Below are positions 48,394 through 61,361 of a stretch of 64,000 nucleotides of DNA, piece after piece. Source of the DNA: Spisula solida (taxonomy: Eukaryota; Mollusca; Bivalvia; Venerida; Mactridae). The DNA is taken from contig OX365962.1 of NCBI GenBank assembly GCA_947247005.1, forward strand, positions 5,987,201 through 6,051,200, written 5' to 3'. Below the pieces are notes generated by a model. It searched no databases. It saw only the letters and a list, made by a program, of their open reading frames with translations, and was not told the origin of the DNA. Position numbers and translations under genes: made by a program. Positions within the stretch are counted from its first letter, which is position 1, and each line of letters starts with the position of its first letter.

Positions 48394-48700
48394 GCTAATG
48401 TTAGGGTCACAAAGCTCGTACGATATCCGTACGAATTTATCAACTCGTACGAGTTCATAATTTTTGAAATCCTAACGGTTTTTTAATGTTCGTAGCGTCT
48501 GGTCACAACTCGTACGGGCCGCGAACAATCTATAGCGATGCACTGGAAAGATATCCGTACGATGCTCGTACGAGTTAAGAAAATCCGTACGATGCTCGTA
48601 CAAGTCTTCGGTGTCCGTACGGACGCCGTGCGAGTTTACCAAAATTAACTCGTACGGAGCTCGTAAGGAGCTCGTAGGGCAAATGTGACCTTAGCATTAA
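48394..48700. mobile_element. MITE with GCTAATGTTAGGGTCACA termini and CGTACGAG palindromes
   Basis: Left GCTAATGTTAGGGTCACA and right TGTGACCTTAGCATTAA pair. The interior is crowded with CTCGTACGA, TCCGTACG and similar palindromic motifs, about ten in 270 bp. Confidence 0.75.
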
Positions 48701-49248
48701 CGAAACTGCGAAAAAACGTCGGGAAGTATCCATTGTCATATTCATTCAAAGCAACTTTCCTCGTGGCGAATGGCCGACTTTCATCCTTTCGTAGTGGTGT
48801 TTTTGTGTGTGTGTTTTGCATCGGCTTTTTCACATTTGGTTTATGTATTTTTTAAATAATTCCCTGTCATACCAGTACGTCATCATACCAGGAATAACAT
48901 ATAACCCATTGAGATCCGGTTGCTCGAGCGGATACGATAAGATCAACGCGAGTAAGCGGCCAGCCTAAATTCGGGACCAGTCAATTGCTTTATCTATCTT
49001 CCTGACCTCAACCTATATAAACGACAACTTTTTGAGCTGAATATATCAAGTTCCGGGAGAATATCGTGCTTTGCCGGTGATGATTAAACTGAATCCCGTT
49101 TATACACCGATTAAGTATTATTCTGACTAAATTTTAATAGACCCAGTACATATTATGACTTTGAAACGAATATTTTAAGATGTTATTACAACAACTTTTA
49201 TTCGACATTAGTACTATAGTACTACACATATATCAATGTTTTGTTCTC

Positions 49249-49278
49249 GCACGCATGTTAATTAAATTAACATGCGTG
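49249..49278. repeat. Short palindrome
   Basis: CACGCATGTTAAT, TAA, ATTAACATGCGTG: a 13-bp perfect stem. Confidence 0.75.
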
Positions 49279-49394
49279 TTTCTCGTTATCATATAAATAC
49301 ATTCCCCATATTTCACAATAATGTATGATTCTACCATCTTAATTCCACCATAACCGATACCATTGTAAAACTATTATTCACATGTCATTACTTT

Positions 49395-49448
49395 GTAATC
49401 TGTGAAATGTATGCAAATAAAGTTATTGTTCTGTTCTGTTCTGTTCTG
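49395..49448 (+). mobile_element. 3' end of a truncated non-LTR retrotransposon
   Basis: ATGCAAATAAAGTTATTGTT followed by four TTCTG units: an AATAAA signal and short tandem tail. How far it extends upstream is not clear. Confidence 0.5.
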
Positions 49449-50379
49449 ATTAAGATTTTTATTAATAGTACATATTGTACAAATTCATAATACTACTATA
49501 TGTGTATTTTAAGGTTATGTAAGAACATATTAAGTAAATATTTTGATTGACTGGTGGAATATAGCACCAAGACATGACATGACAGTCACGTCTGTTAATA
49601 GTAAAATTTTAATGATTAAAGTTTCATTTAACCAGCGCAGATCAGCGTTTTCATTGGTTCAAAATGTAGGTTACATTCTAAGCACGTTTATGTACTTTAA
49701 TCATACAGTTTGTACCCGAGTTGAAATTTTACCTGTTGTATCCGCTTTGAAAACAAATGCCGAAAATAAATTAAACACACGAAATCAACTGCTAAATTAT
49801 GTTAATAGAAGATTCGAGGACCACGTTAATTTGTTTGCACTCTAGTAATATATATATACAGATATCAGGATATCGCGGGCGTACATGTGTGAAATGCGTG
49901 CAAGGTCGTCCTGAGCGAACTATAATGAGTTTATTATTTAGATGCCGTTTTCTCAGACCGTGACGTATTTAATAAATAAACAAACAACACATTATCTCGT
50001 TACGTCATTTCGACCAACTATTAATTATTATTATTATTAATTATCATACAAATGTAAACGTAATTAGTCATTTAGCTGTGTAAAAACATGACAAACTTTT
50101 ATGACACAAATCATGCTTCAAACAGTAGTGACGGTAAAAGAATTTCGGCTACATACGTAGCGAACTTCTCAGTCTGACATGCTTTATGCACGAGTTAAGT
50201 GTATTTTTATAAGTGGTTAAAGCCCCATTAAACCCTAAACGGCTATGTTCAAATAGCAATGCCTTGGTACCCTTTCTGCAGAATGATGCATTTTGAAGAC
50301 TTTATTTGAGTCCCAAAGGTAGAAAACACATTTAGATAGAAGAAAACATAATACAGAATCTCACTATTCGTAGAATTAG

Positions 50380-51860
50380 GGGAGCTATTGCAGTCACCCG
50401 AGCGTCGGCGTCGGCGTAACACTTTTGTTAAAGTTTAGATACAGGTTTTTTTAATCTCTTATATTCTCTATGTCCTTTGAGATGTTGCTTTCATACTTTG
50501 CATACTTGTTCACCATCATGACCCCAACCCATGCACAGGGGTAGGTAACTCTATTAAACATGTTGGTGAAATTATGCCCCCTTTTTCAACCTAGTGCAAA
50601 TGTTAAAGTTAAGGTCCAGGTTTTTTCACCTCTAATATTTTCAAAGTGCATTCACATATTGCTTTACATACTTGTTCACCATCATGACCCCAACCCATAC
50701 ACAGGGGTAGGTAGCCATATCAAGCATATTGTTGAAATTATGCCCCCTTTTGGACTTGGAAAGGAAATGTTAAAGTTTAGGTACGGGTTTTTTAACCTCT
50801 GATACCTTCGAAGTCCATGGACATATTGCTTTGATACTGTGCATACTCGTTCACCATCATGACACAAACCCATAAACAGGGGTAGGTAACTCTATGAAGC
50901 ATTTAAATTTTTGGTGAAATTATGCCCCCTTTTTCAACTTAGTGCAAATGTTAAAGTTTAGGTACAGGGTTTTTTATCTCTTATATTTTCTAAGTGCATT
51001 CACATATTGCTATGCATACTTGATCTCCATCATGACCCCAACCCCTACACAGGGGTAGTAGGTAACTCTGTCAAGCATTTTGTTGAAATTATGCCCCTGT
51101 TGGACTTGGAAATGCAAATGTTAAAGTTTAGGTACATGTTTTTAACCCCTTATATCTTCAAAGTGCAATGACATATTGCTTTGATACTTTGCATACTTGT
51201 TCACCATCATGACCCCAATCCATAAACAGGGGTAGGTAACTATATCCAGCATTTTGGTGAAATTATGACCCCTTTTCAACTTAGTGCAAATGTTAAAGTT
51301 TAGGTACATGTTTTTTCACCTCTAATATTTTCAAAGTGCATTAACATATTGCTATGCATACTTGTTCTTCATCATGACCCCAACCCCTACACAGGGGTGG
51401 GTAACTCTGTCAATCATTTTGTTGAAATTATGCCCCCTATTTGGACTTGGAAATGCAAATGTTAAAGTTTAGGTACAGGTTTTTTAACCCCTTATATCTT
51501 CAAAGTGGATTGATATATTGCTTTGATACTTTGAATACTTGTTCACCATCATGACCCCAACCCCTACACAGGAGAAGATAACTATTTAGCATTTTGTTGA
51601 AATTATGCCCCCTTTTGGACTAAGAAATGCTTATTCGTTTTCCTTCATGACCAAGGGGACCTACACATGAGTAGGTAACGGTCCTTCATTTTGTCCAAGT
51701 TATCCCCCTTTTTCGACTTATAAGCCCCAACCTCTACACAGCAGAGGGTTATGCTTCTGTTATGAAGCATTTGTTTTGAATATATAATAATTTAATTATC
51801 CTAGCATGGCACTGTGAATAGTGGAGCGCGCTGTTCGTGGACAGCTCTTGTTTTATGTCT
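50380..51860 (+). mobile_element. Pearl/Helentron-like element with ~172-bp tandem core, 7 copies
   Basis: Left flank GGGGAGCTATTGCAGTCACC, CGAGCGTCGGCGTCGGCG. Core units start CACCATCATGACCCCAACCC at about 50511, 50678, 50852, 51028, 51202, 51373 and 51546 (spacing 167-177 bp). Right flank AGTGGAGCGCGCTGTTCGTG, GACAGCTCTTGTT. A central array of ~160-170-bp units between distinct flanks is known from bivalve 'pearl' elements, later grouped with Helentron-derived non-autonomous elements. Assignment is by architecture only. Confidence 0.65.
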
Positions 51861-52796
51861 CGTCCGAAAGACTGTTTATAGATTAGCAATTATTTTATTG
51901 CATTAAAATTTTGATATACACAAAGGGATTGGGCGTGAGTTAATTCAACATCATTGAAGCCCTCTCCCAGAATATTTACAAAGCCATGGCAACTTAAAGA
52001 AAATAAATCTCAAGACAATTAAAATCAAACAAAGGTGTAACTATAAAAATACACACGATATTGGTATTAAAATAAAAATGGGTGTGGACAAGGGCATGTG
52101 TGTATTCTTATGACATTTAAAAACGATTCGATCACTTCAAATAGCGATACTCATTTAAAATAGTATATGTTTCCTCAAGAGATAGTAAATTCTAATTCAT
52201 TTCCTCTTAAAAGTAAATAAGTCAAGTGATAAATCGCACATTGATAAATTTCTCATAAGGTTATCATACAAATAGCATTCAAAGATATAGTGTTAGTGAA
52301 GTTAGTTATGTTAGGTTGCAAAGTGTGAAAGCAAAGGAACAGGTAAGATAATGGGTGTTTTTGACCCCATACCCGATTTTAATGATTTTTGTAGATGAAC
52401 GATATATAACCTCCGGTAAACGATTTTGATAATTTTAATTATTTTTGTCACTGTTTGTTACCATAGCAACCGTTTTATAAATAACTAAAATATGCAATAA
52501 TCTGTGTTTTTCTTTCAATTTTAAGGGAACACTAATAATTGAATGACATGAACTTAAAAAATTATGATTTCAAGATCTCTATTTAAAATGTTCTGTTGTT
52601 GCCATGGCGCCATGACACCCGTTTCGCCTTTTTTCTCTAATATGCAAACGTCAGTGTTTCAATCAAATGTCTATTAATGACATAACCGTCTTGTGAGTGA
52701 TATAATTGTTATTCCAAATTTAATATCATTTTCAGTGATTTTGTTGCCATAGCAACCATTTATTCTAATTGCTTAATACATGAATATGCAGAAATA

Positions 52797-53307
52797 TCGT
52801 CGCCTGAGTAAAGAAGTGCTCTATCTCCATTTTTTGTCAAAATTGAGATTTTATATCACTAAAATCGTCTCATCGAGCTCTACAATAATATCTAAACTAA
52901 CAATAAATCCGCCCAACATAAACGAAGATACTCAGTAATGATTTGCTCTATCTCCATAAAATAAATCTAAAATTGACTCTTATAATGTTTCAACTCCAGG
53001 AGTTGGAGCACTTTACCTGTAAACAATACATCTAGCCAATCAAATCAAGTTATTTGTACATGTGACTCTTAGTGTGTCAGTAATCATTTGCCCTATCTCC
53101 TTAACTCTAAACACAGAACTGCTCTATCTCCATAAATTTCAAAAAAGAACTGCTCTATCTCCAGGATCAGAAGATAGAGCAGTTCACCTTTAAGATAAAA
53201 TGAAATATCTTGACAAAATTACAGAAATACGACCAACTGAAACTTTAAACTCGATTTCTCGAAATATTGAAATTGGTAGATAGAGCAACGTTCCACTCAG
53301 GCGACGA
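52797..53307. mobile_element. TA-flanked MITE with reiterated GCTCTATCTCC
   Basis: Termini TCGTCGCCTGAGTAAAGAAG and, on the other strand, TCGTCGCCTGAGTGGAACG, with TA outside each (52795-52796 and 53308-53309). GCTCTATCTCC or its complement recurs about seven times inside, next to both ends and in a hairpin near 53140-53185. No ORF. Confidence 0.8.
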
Positions 53308-53329
53308 TATACGCTTTACATTCAGTTTA

Positions 53330-53460
53330 TTTATTCCAATGGAAGCGAGTCGAACCCCCTGTGTTTACAACCATTTCAGACCAGTGAGCAGTAGCTCTCA
53401 TCACTAGACCATTTTGGCTACCCTCAGTCTCACAAACAGCGCAGGTTGACATGCTTTCTA
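53330..53460 (-). repeat. tRNA-like SINE relic
   Basis: - strand GGTCTAGTGATGAGAGCTAC and GGGGGTTCGACTCGCTTCC resemble A and B boxes separated by ~55 bp. The arms do not form a cloverleaf. Confidence 0.45.
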
Positions 53461-53869
53461 TTTCACGCCGGAAATACACTTAACATCCACGCATGCGCAG
53501 TTGTTTGAAAATATGGAACTTGCCTTTTTCAATAGACACGAACCACTTATGTCAAAACACGAATTAGATACGTCCGCCTTCATCCTTCAAGCTGGTCAAA
53601 CAACTAATTTATCATCCTTATTTTCTTGAAATAGTGGTAGGGGAAAGGCTGTATTTTTATTATTTCTGAAAACCTGGGGCAATCATATCCGGTTTCATTT
53701 TTTACTTCTGAGTGCGGCTTCCATGTAAAAATACTATCCCTCCGTATATAACTAAATGTATATGAGTAATTAATAGACCGTGGTTTTTTTTCGTGTTTTT
53801 TTGGTGCACAAAATATGATACAATATAACGTAAACAACGTAAACGCTGCGTAGGCCAAGAATTAGCCAA

Positions 53870-54890
53870 ACCCAATATTTAACATGAAAGTTTATTAAAT
53901 ATTACTCGTGTAATTATTAAAAAATACGATTATTAATAATAAAAAGTATGGCATGACAAACCCATAACTACATCATAGCTATAAACTACCATTTTTTACA
54001 TTTGTATTTTAATCTTTTCCGGTTCATAGACCGCTACATTTGTTCTAAAAGAATGTCGAAAAAATGTCGAAAAAAATCTTGTTTTTGGGCGTGCTATTTT
54101 AAGTTTCTATGTTTTGACAATTAATTGCACCTAAGAACGTAAGATGATTAAATATTTTGACGTTTTATTACGTTGGAGTCGCTTACATGTAAAATATGGT
54201 TATACTTTTATTTTACGTAACGCGTGTGTGTAAGGTTCAGGAAGATGATTTGTAGGTTAGTTGATTCTTGTGGTTAACGTATCGAGGATGATCCGGGCGG
54301 CGTCGACTTTAACCAATCAACGTTTTATGATTAATCATAATTTAGTATAATTCACGATTCATCTTGAACAAATACTATTTTAAATTCTAGTTACGAATGC
54401 AGCATTACGTTAGACGTGTAATTATATTTTTTTTAATAAACGCTTTTTAAAAAGCTACACAAGGCGGCGTTTGAAGCTAATTATAGGCAAAGTATTATAC
54501 ATAATTATATACATTAATATTTAACTAGAAATATAACGTAAGTTACCTTTGTTTTGAAAAACTACTTTATTTATTTATAGAATGATAATTTATTCAAATC
54601 GGAAATAAACAAAAACACTACGTACTAAACTAATCATAATGGTTCAATAATGTATCTGAAGGAAACACGTATGCTTATTATCAACGTTTGATCTTTTACC
54701 AGATTTGCTGTGAATATTTTTTTAAAAAATAGTGTACTTAGTGTTTCAGGATTTGGTGTGAACAGCTTCTTAGTTTTAGTTTAATGAGCGTGCCAATGGC
54801 AATGCATTTTTATAATTTCATCTTAGAGTCTAAATAATGAAACAACACATCAGTTTGTTTATAGACAATGCCTTTATGACAATGTCGTGC
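53870..54890. other. No supported gene
   Basis: Very AT-rich, with no ORF or repeat of note. Confidence 0.55.
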
Positions 54891-54896
54891 TTATTA

Positions 54897-55140
54897 CAGT
54901 CCGACCTCTGTAGGACAACACCCTTTGTGAGCTTTAAATATTTGCAATTGTTTAGAGGCTCTCGCTATAAAGAGGTTAAATATATAATTATCATTGGCTT
55001 AGGGAAGCTTTAACTATTGAGGTTGTTGCTCTGAAGAGGTTGATATTTTTAAAATTGATATTGGCTTAGAGAAGTTTTGAAGGGTTTGTTGTAGAAAGGT
55101 CGTTGCCCTAACGGAGGGCCGCTCTGGAGAGGTTATACGG
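54897..55140. mobile_element. Pogo-like MITE upstream of the membrane-protein exon
   Basis: Left CAGTCCGACCTCTGTAGGAC after TA, right GGAGAGGTTATACGG before TA, imperfectly inverted. The interior repeats GGCTTAGRGAAG and AAGAGGTTRA-like phrases. Confidence 0.6.
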
Positions 55141-55391
55141 TACCTCTGCATTTATGTAAATAATGTAATATAAACTGGGGCTAATGAGTTGCACATATCT
55201 TTATTGGGTGTTAATAAATTACGTTGATTGGCGTAAAGCTATACTTAGTCTGTTATAAATATGCAGACATATACGTCTGTATTGCATTCGAAAATACATA
55301 AAATAAGTTCATCTTAAGCCGTCTGCTTAAACATATGAAAATGTACATTGTCATATTTTAACGTTTCTTTTGTTTTATTCTATGTTTACAG

Positions 55392-55985
55392 TAACCCCTG
55401 AAGCGGACATTTCACTCGGATGAACACAATTGATACCTTTCGACAGTTTCGGCAATAAAACGAAGTAATAAACATGTCAATCATGGACGAACATCTTGTA
55501 CAGGCAGACGACCAACTATTTTTGGCGGGAATTAACACGACTGGGCCACCGACTTCATGGACAGACGAAGACGCGGAAAGTTTAGCGGAATGGTTGCAAG
55601 AACGAGTAGCTAATTTAACAGCAAATGAACTAGTGTTTCGAAATAGTGACTCAAGTTCTTTAGGGGAACACGTGACAAACTTTATAGTTGAATCTACAAC
55701 AAATCTTGCTCAAAATCTACAAGAACTTACGACAACGACGTCGATAAATAATTTAAATTTCTCCGGACCGGAAGTTACAATCCGTCGACCGGAAGTGGAT
55801 ATAAACGAAAGTGGAATAGGTACAGCGGAGAAGGTTGTGATTGGAGCCGCTGGTATTGTAGCATGTATGGCAATTGTTGCAATAGTGTTAAGATTCTTTG
55901 GACCTCACTGTCGCTCAAAACAATCAGACACGTTGCAAGACGAAGAAAAAGCGATACAGGACGATTCAGTGATTTCAAAAATAAG
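55392..55985 (+). CDS. Exon with start codon of an unrecognised single-pass membrane protein; CDS starts at 55474
   Basis: Seen: the coding part runs from ATG 55474 to 55985, 170 codons plus two bases, then AAG|GTAAGA, a near-ideal splice donor. The ORF would stop at TAA inside the presumed intron, so the protein should continue in a later exon with a phase-2 junction. A pyrimidine-rich tract ending in TTTACAG at 55391 suggests a 5'UTR acceptor, and an in-frame TAA upstream makes 55474 the first usable ATG. Protein: residues 1-115 are acidic and Ser/Thr-rich with N-glycosylation sequons at 21, 47, 95 and 111. Residues 121-142 are a strongly hydrophobic helix rich in V, I, A and G. The tail after 143 is charged (RSK, DEEK). 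No signal peptide is visible, so a type III or tail-oriented topology is inferred. It is much longer than the chance ORFs around it and is not made of repeats. I do not recognise the family and assign no function. A pogo-like MITE lies 250 bp upstream. Confidence 0.72.
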
Positions 55986-56625
55986 GTAAGACGGTATACT
56001 TATCTTTACAGGGTCTGTGTCAACTTTACGGATGGAGTGAAAATATCCATAATGTCACTAACATGGGGAAATGGTCTTGTAATGGCAGTCTTTTTTAATG
56101 TCATGTATATTAATACTGCTACGTTACATGCATGTAAGAATTTATGTAAATGATTAAGTCACTGTAAAATCATTAATATTCGTGAGGGTTTAACTTCGTA
56201 GATGACTTCGGCAACCACGAAATTAAATCCCCAAATTAATTCTTATACCAATAAATATGCCAAGTTTACAATGGCTGCCATACTTGCTTTCAAGTTCAGT
56301 CAGGTATAAGTCGTGGTATTTGGGAAGTTAAATTGCATTTAACAGCATGTAATAAAACAATTATTTTATTTGTTTGAAATCCATGAAATTACATGCCAAA
56401 GAAATGGTATTTGTCACCAAAACCACACAACTTTGTCCCATTGAAATTAAATGCTTTTACAGTATTACACAAATCTACGAAGTTCTTGGACACCCCTCGT
56501 ATGTGTGCCAGTATGGGTAGAAGCTTGGTATAAAAAAATAATAACCTCTTTAACAAAATGTTACAGAACAATCCGAAGTAACTAAATGTATAATTAGCGT
56601 ATGAATAATTATGACTACCTTTTAA

Positions 56626-57522
56626 GGAGGTACGCGCACCTTTTATCTAATGATCGAATTTTCCTTGAAACATCTTAAAATGACAGAACAGTCTTCTAGA
56701 ACAACATTGAAATCATAAAAATGATATGTCACCAGGCTCGTTTTAGACATACATGGCTTTCTAATGACCTACCATTGTATTTTGGTCATTTTATCTATTT
56801 CCTGCATTTATGGCACCATTATGTTCTTTTTAAGATTAATACTGTATGAAACCACTTTTAAGCAATGCATGATATTTTGTGTGTTTAATGGTCATTCCTA
56901 TTGACATTAGTCACTATTCCAGCTGCCCGGTGAACAAATTCAGTATTTGAACATGATAAATAGTTACCCCACCCACTTGCTAAAAAGTGTGATTTTCAAA
57001 TGATTTCAAATGAACGTCAAAAAATACCCAACGATCAAAAATGATTTAAAATTGGCCCTAAGTTTAGTATCAAATAGAACACCAGTTTAGTCAAATAAAA
57101 AATAGGGGTCACCAGCCTTTTTTGGGAGCTGTGCATAAAAAAGCACTAATTATGAATAAATTTGCATAAAATTAACCTAATTTGCATATTGTAATGAAAT
57201 AATTTTTTCTTAAGAATATTTCAAAGTGTGGCTACCTCTTATAACTAAACCATGCACTACATGTTATATATAAGCATTTGCATTTGAACAATTGTAGGGA
57301 CTTATTGTGAACCCATGTTATTCACCATTTTGCCGTTCCCCACCCACTTTTTCATACAGGCAAAAAATAAAAAGTTTAAAATATCTAATTTGTGCGATAA
57401 TATTTTGTTTATTTTCATTAATCAACATTCATATGCAATCATTGAAACTAAAATTCATGTTTGTTCTTATCTAATACGATTTTGAAATTTCGCGCATGCG
57501 CACAAGGCAGCTCGTACCTCCT
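56626..57522. mobile_element. Family 'GGAGGTACGC', long copy (897 bp)
   Basis: Left GGAGGTACGCGCACCTTTTA preceded by TTAA; right end complementary to GGAGGTACGAGCTGCCTT, with GCGCATGCGCA just inside. Adds ~570 bp of interior missing from 1480-1806, so the short copy is an internal-deletion derivative. No transposase ORF is visible. It lies in the presumed intron downstream of the exon ending at 55985. Confidence 0.65.
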
Positions 57523-58239
57523 CGTATCACATTTAAGACATAGTTAAAAGCCGTTTGAAATAGATATACACATGCAAACATAACAAAATTGACTGTATAT
57601 ACATGTACATATATATATATACTGTTTAAGGATATGAATTTTCAGCAGACTAATTAAAAGAAATATAAACATTGGAAGAATCTTATCCGATTGGCTTCGT
57701 AAGTAGTATGACCAGTCCACACGCGCATTACTCCACCAGCCGGTATTATATATTACGCATTATACTAGATAGGGTTTTATAGAGTTTTTAATTAACTACG
57801 ATGTTAGCAAGTTGTAAAATTCACGTTTTGTGTTAAGATCTATTGGTTCCTATATCTGTTTCTGTAGGAGTGAATTGTTGATGTCTACCTGGTTCAAATC
57901 AAAGGGATTCGACCCGATAAAAATATCTTTCACATCTATACTATGAATATATAAGACAGGGATCTTACTTTATGATTGGCCCTCATATACCCAACTCAAC
58001 ATTATGTTCAATATTTTAAACAAGCCGAATACAATCATTTAATTTGTACTGCACACTTCAAGACAATATAATATTATACATAAAAAATACAACTTTTATC
58101 AATACACGTACACAATGTCGCCTGTGTCGAGCATAGAATGTTCACAAAATGCGTAAAACCCGGTTTGACGACATAACCCTGCACAGACAGAAACTAGAAA
58201 ACGGCCTTCGATATAGAACGTGGATGTGCCGTTTTGTCG

Positions 58240-58336
58240 GTAAAATCGGTAAAGCTGCTGAAAAAGATCTTATATTTCATGTTTACAAATTTCTTCTTGT
58301 AACTGTAGCCAAAAGTCACGTGGTATTGCTACACTG
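58240..58336 (+). mobile_element. MITE 'CAGTGTAGCAATACCACGTG', right end only
   Basis: GCTGCTGAAAAAGATCTTAT then AAGTCACGTGGTATTGCTAC, matching the right half of 8165-8379. The left half is absent or unrecognisable. Confidence 0.75.
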
Positions 58337-58339
58337 GTA

Positions 58340-61300
58340 AACTAGGATCCATGATTATAAAGCTTTTTTTTCATACTCAACTCGACTCCTAGAAAGTCCA
58401 ACAATTAAATAATATTTACTATAGTATACCAGGAAATATTACTTTGTTATCTTTAAGTCTATACATGTACTATTCTTCGGTACATTAGAACTACGGAAAA
58501 TACTCAGTAAACAATCTGGTATTTCAATTTAAAACAGATTACGCATAAAAACAAAAGTGTATGTTGTCGTTAGCGCACAAAACAGACACATATGCTATGG
58601 AAAATAGTTATAACTTTGCTCTTTAATTTTTTGTAAAACCAAGTGATGATTCCAAAGTTCGTTGTCCTTTCACATAAACTTCATAATAAATTATCAGATT
58701 TAATCCTTTTCTGCAAATGTTAGCGTTACAAAGACCACCCTAGAATAACTATCAAATTAGAAAGATATTTTTTAAAAACCAAAATAAAACCACAATGGGC
58801 TCATATCTTGCTACTTTCGAAATATCAAGTCCGTTATACTAGGACAAAAACAGATAAAGTGCTAAGTAACGTAAAATTAACGTAAAAGTACGCGGTAGAC
58901 GCCCTTGAAACTGTACGAATGTTCCTTTACAATGTGTAAGTAATGGGAAAACAATTATAATGTCATTAATTGGAGGCGCGGAAAGCTACCTACTATAATC
59001 CGTCATTAAAATGTTCAGTTTATTAGATAAGAAAATTAAGATGTTAAAAGGCTTAACATAATAATGCCGAAGCGTAGCTTAGTAATTACTTTACAATCAG
59101 TAACGAATTTTACCATCAAATAAATAATTAATTGTCCATTAAAAAACGCATGCAGTTCATCAAACGTTAACAATGATTGAGATTGGTTTAATTAATGAAA
59201 GTCATTAACTTTTATGTGGAATGGTAGACTATAAATATAAGTACACACCTACATGTAGTCTACTGCGTAACGTAAAGCTAGATTTGAGAGTAACGTGGGT
59301 TAGTAAGTGTAATTGGAATTAGTAACTGGAAGTTCGTTCACATCGTCATTATTGAAACAGCTGTACGGGTACATCATGGGCAACTAAGCGACTTGTTGAA
59401 TAATTACTCTCCAAATCTCTTACGCAGTGATTTCCCTATTAGCATCGCCATAAAACAAGGATTCGTTACCTAAGTATTTAGCGCTACCGACCGCCTTTAT
59501 TCAGTAATTAAATATGTACAATGTATATATTGGGCATGGATTACCTCTCGTGGAAAGTAAACGGACATAGTAAGCTTGGGTTGTAAGTCACTCCTGGTCC
59601 AAAATGACAACCGTGACGTAAATATTTCTCCCCCATTAGTCTTGCATCTACTACGCAGTGATTTCCCCTTATGTACCAACTTAATACAGGACATAGAAAA
59701 TCAAAGGTTGCAAGTTCTCCAAAACAATGTACATGTAATTGACCCAATAGTTAGGTATGACGATTTTAAACTGATTTAGATTCATTTTTTTTTAAATTTA
59801 AATATTTTCACCTGAAGTGGGCGTGGCTTTACTTATTCGCCTTCCAACTTGTCTCCTAAATGCGGGTATGGTTTATAATTAGTACTGACTTCCCTCAATC
59901 TATTAGATGTGCTCTTATATTTACTATTGATATGAATGCTTCTCAGCAAATGCTTGAGCCACAAGCTCTAATAACTAAGTTACGCCCCTCTCCGCTGTTT
60001 TTGTCGTAAGTGCCGAATACCAAAGCTAAATGTATATTTGCATCTTGGCCTTGAACTTGAAAGTTTAATCGATTTGTTTCTTTTGTACGCGTCAGCAGTT
60101 TTAAGTTGTTTGTTTCGGTGATGTTGGAATAAAAAATACTTGTACTTAAATGATTCATAGTTTTCTAAGTATCAGCGAAAAAAGGGAAAATAATATTAAT
60201 AGTGTTAATTGCGATTTTCTAAAAAAATATAACCATAATGGGTTTGTAGTCTGTTAAGACCCCAGCTGGAACAGATTTGTAAAATGGATCCTTCAAATAT
60301 GACGGATGCCCATAATGAATTATATGTGATAAAAACAATATGCTTTCATAATTTATTATACTGAATTTTTGTTATGGAATGCTATAATATTTATGTACTG
60401 TTAAAGTAATAGCCAGGGTGGTAACGAAGACTACATCATTAAATGAAGCTGGGATGCTTCGTGGTGCATACTTCTGCATTGCACGATAAATTGTTTTATG
60501 CTTTAAAATGTTGTTGTTGTTACAATGTATTTAAATTTAAATATCAAATTGTTTATCATGTTTTGCAGTCTGTTAAAGCTTTCTTAAGACCTAAGTGTTT
60601 TAAGTGTTTTTGGAAACGGACATTTCGTTATTCTATCTTAGGAATTTGACGCATCTGGTCCAAAAATGCGTAACCAGCACACTTTGATATTTTCTGTTTT
60701 AGAATCTCAGTTGATTTTGTCGGTCGACCCATGGTGTGCTGGTTTAGACTCCGGCACTAGGGCCGCGTGGTTGTTTGTTCGAGTCAATGCTTCGATACAA
60801 GGATTTGGCATATCAGCTGAACTGTTAAAACTAAAATATGAATGCCACGCTTGGTAAAATAATCTTGCTTTTCGAAATGAAAGTACATGTATAGATCATT
60901 ATTTAATGTTATTGTGTGAACATAAGATGCATAATGCGCATGCGGGGTGCCATTTTTAAAAAAAATCTTTTATAGACGCATTGTAAACAACCAGTTTACT
61001 CTTACACTTGTCAAGTGATGTTTAAATCATATTACGTTACCGTGCAAATATTTACACGGGATTTTCTTGCATGATTTGAGTATTAATCATACATAGCTAC
61101 TTGTGGGTGTTATTAAGCAATGTGCGCTTGTCAGAAACAGACTGGTTTATGATGTTTTATTGTTGTTAGCTTGTAACGGTACAGCACACCTATCATCAGG
61201 GTCCAATGAACGAAATTAATGTACACGTAACATGCGCTAAATTAAAATGTATCGTACGAACAAACTAACGTGGTCCACGGACCTTGTATAAGTATAATTT

Positions 61301-61360
61301 CATTTCGGCTTTAGCTTTCAAAAGTGGAGAGTATTGCAAATTTGTTCGAGATGTACTTAA
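58340..61360. other. No supported gene
   Basis: AT-rich with chance ORFs up to 71 codons on both strands. GCAGTGATTTCCC appears twice (59425 and 59658), hinting at an old duplication. Nothing else stands out. Confidence 0.45.
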
Positions 61361-61361
61361 C

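Noticed and set aside
49543..49845. 100-codon ORF on +
   Set aside because: Length is within chance for this base composition, with no splice sites, no recognised motif and no composition shift.
58864..58940. Possible tiny exon ending in GT|GTAAGT
   Set aside because: The donor is good and ~16 codons look coding-like, but a stop lies directly upstream and no acceptor with a pyrimidine tract fits.
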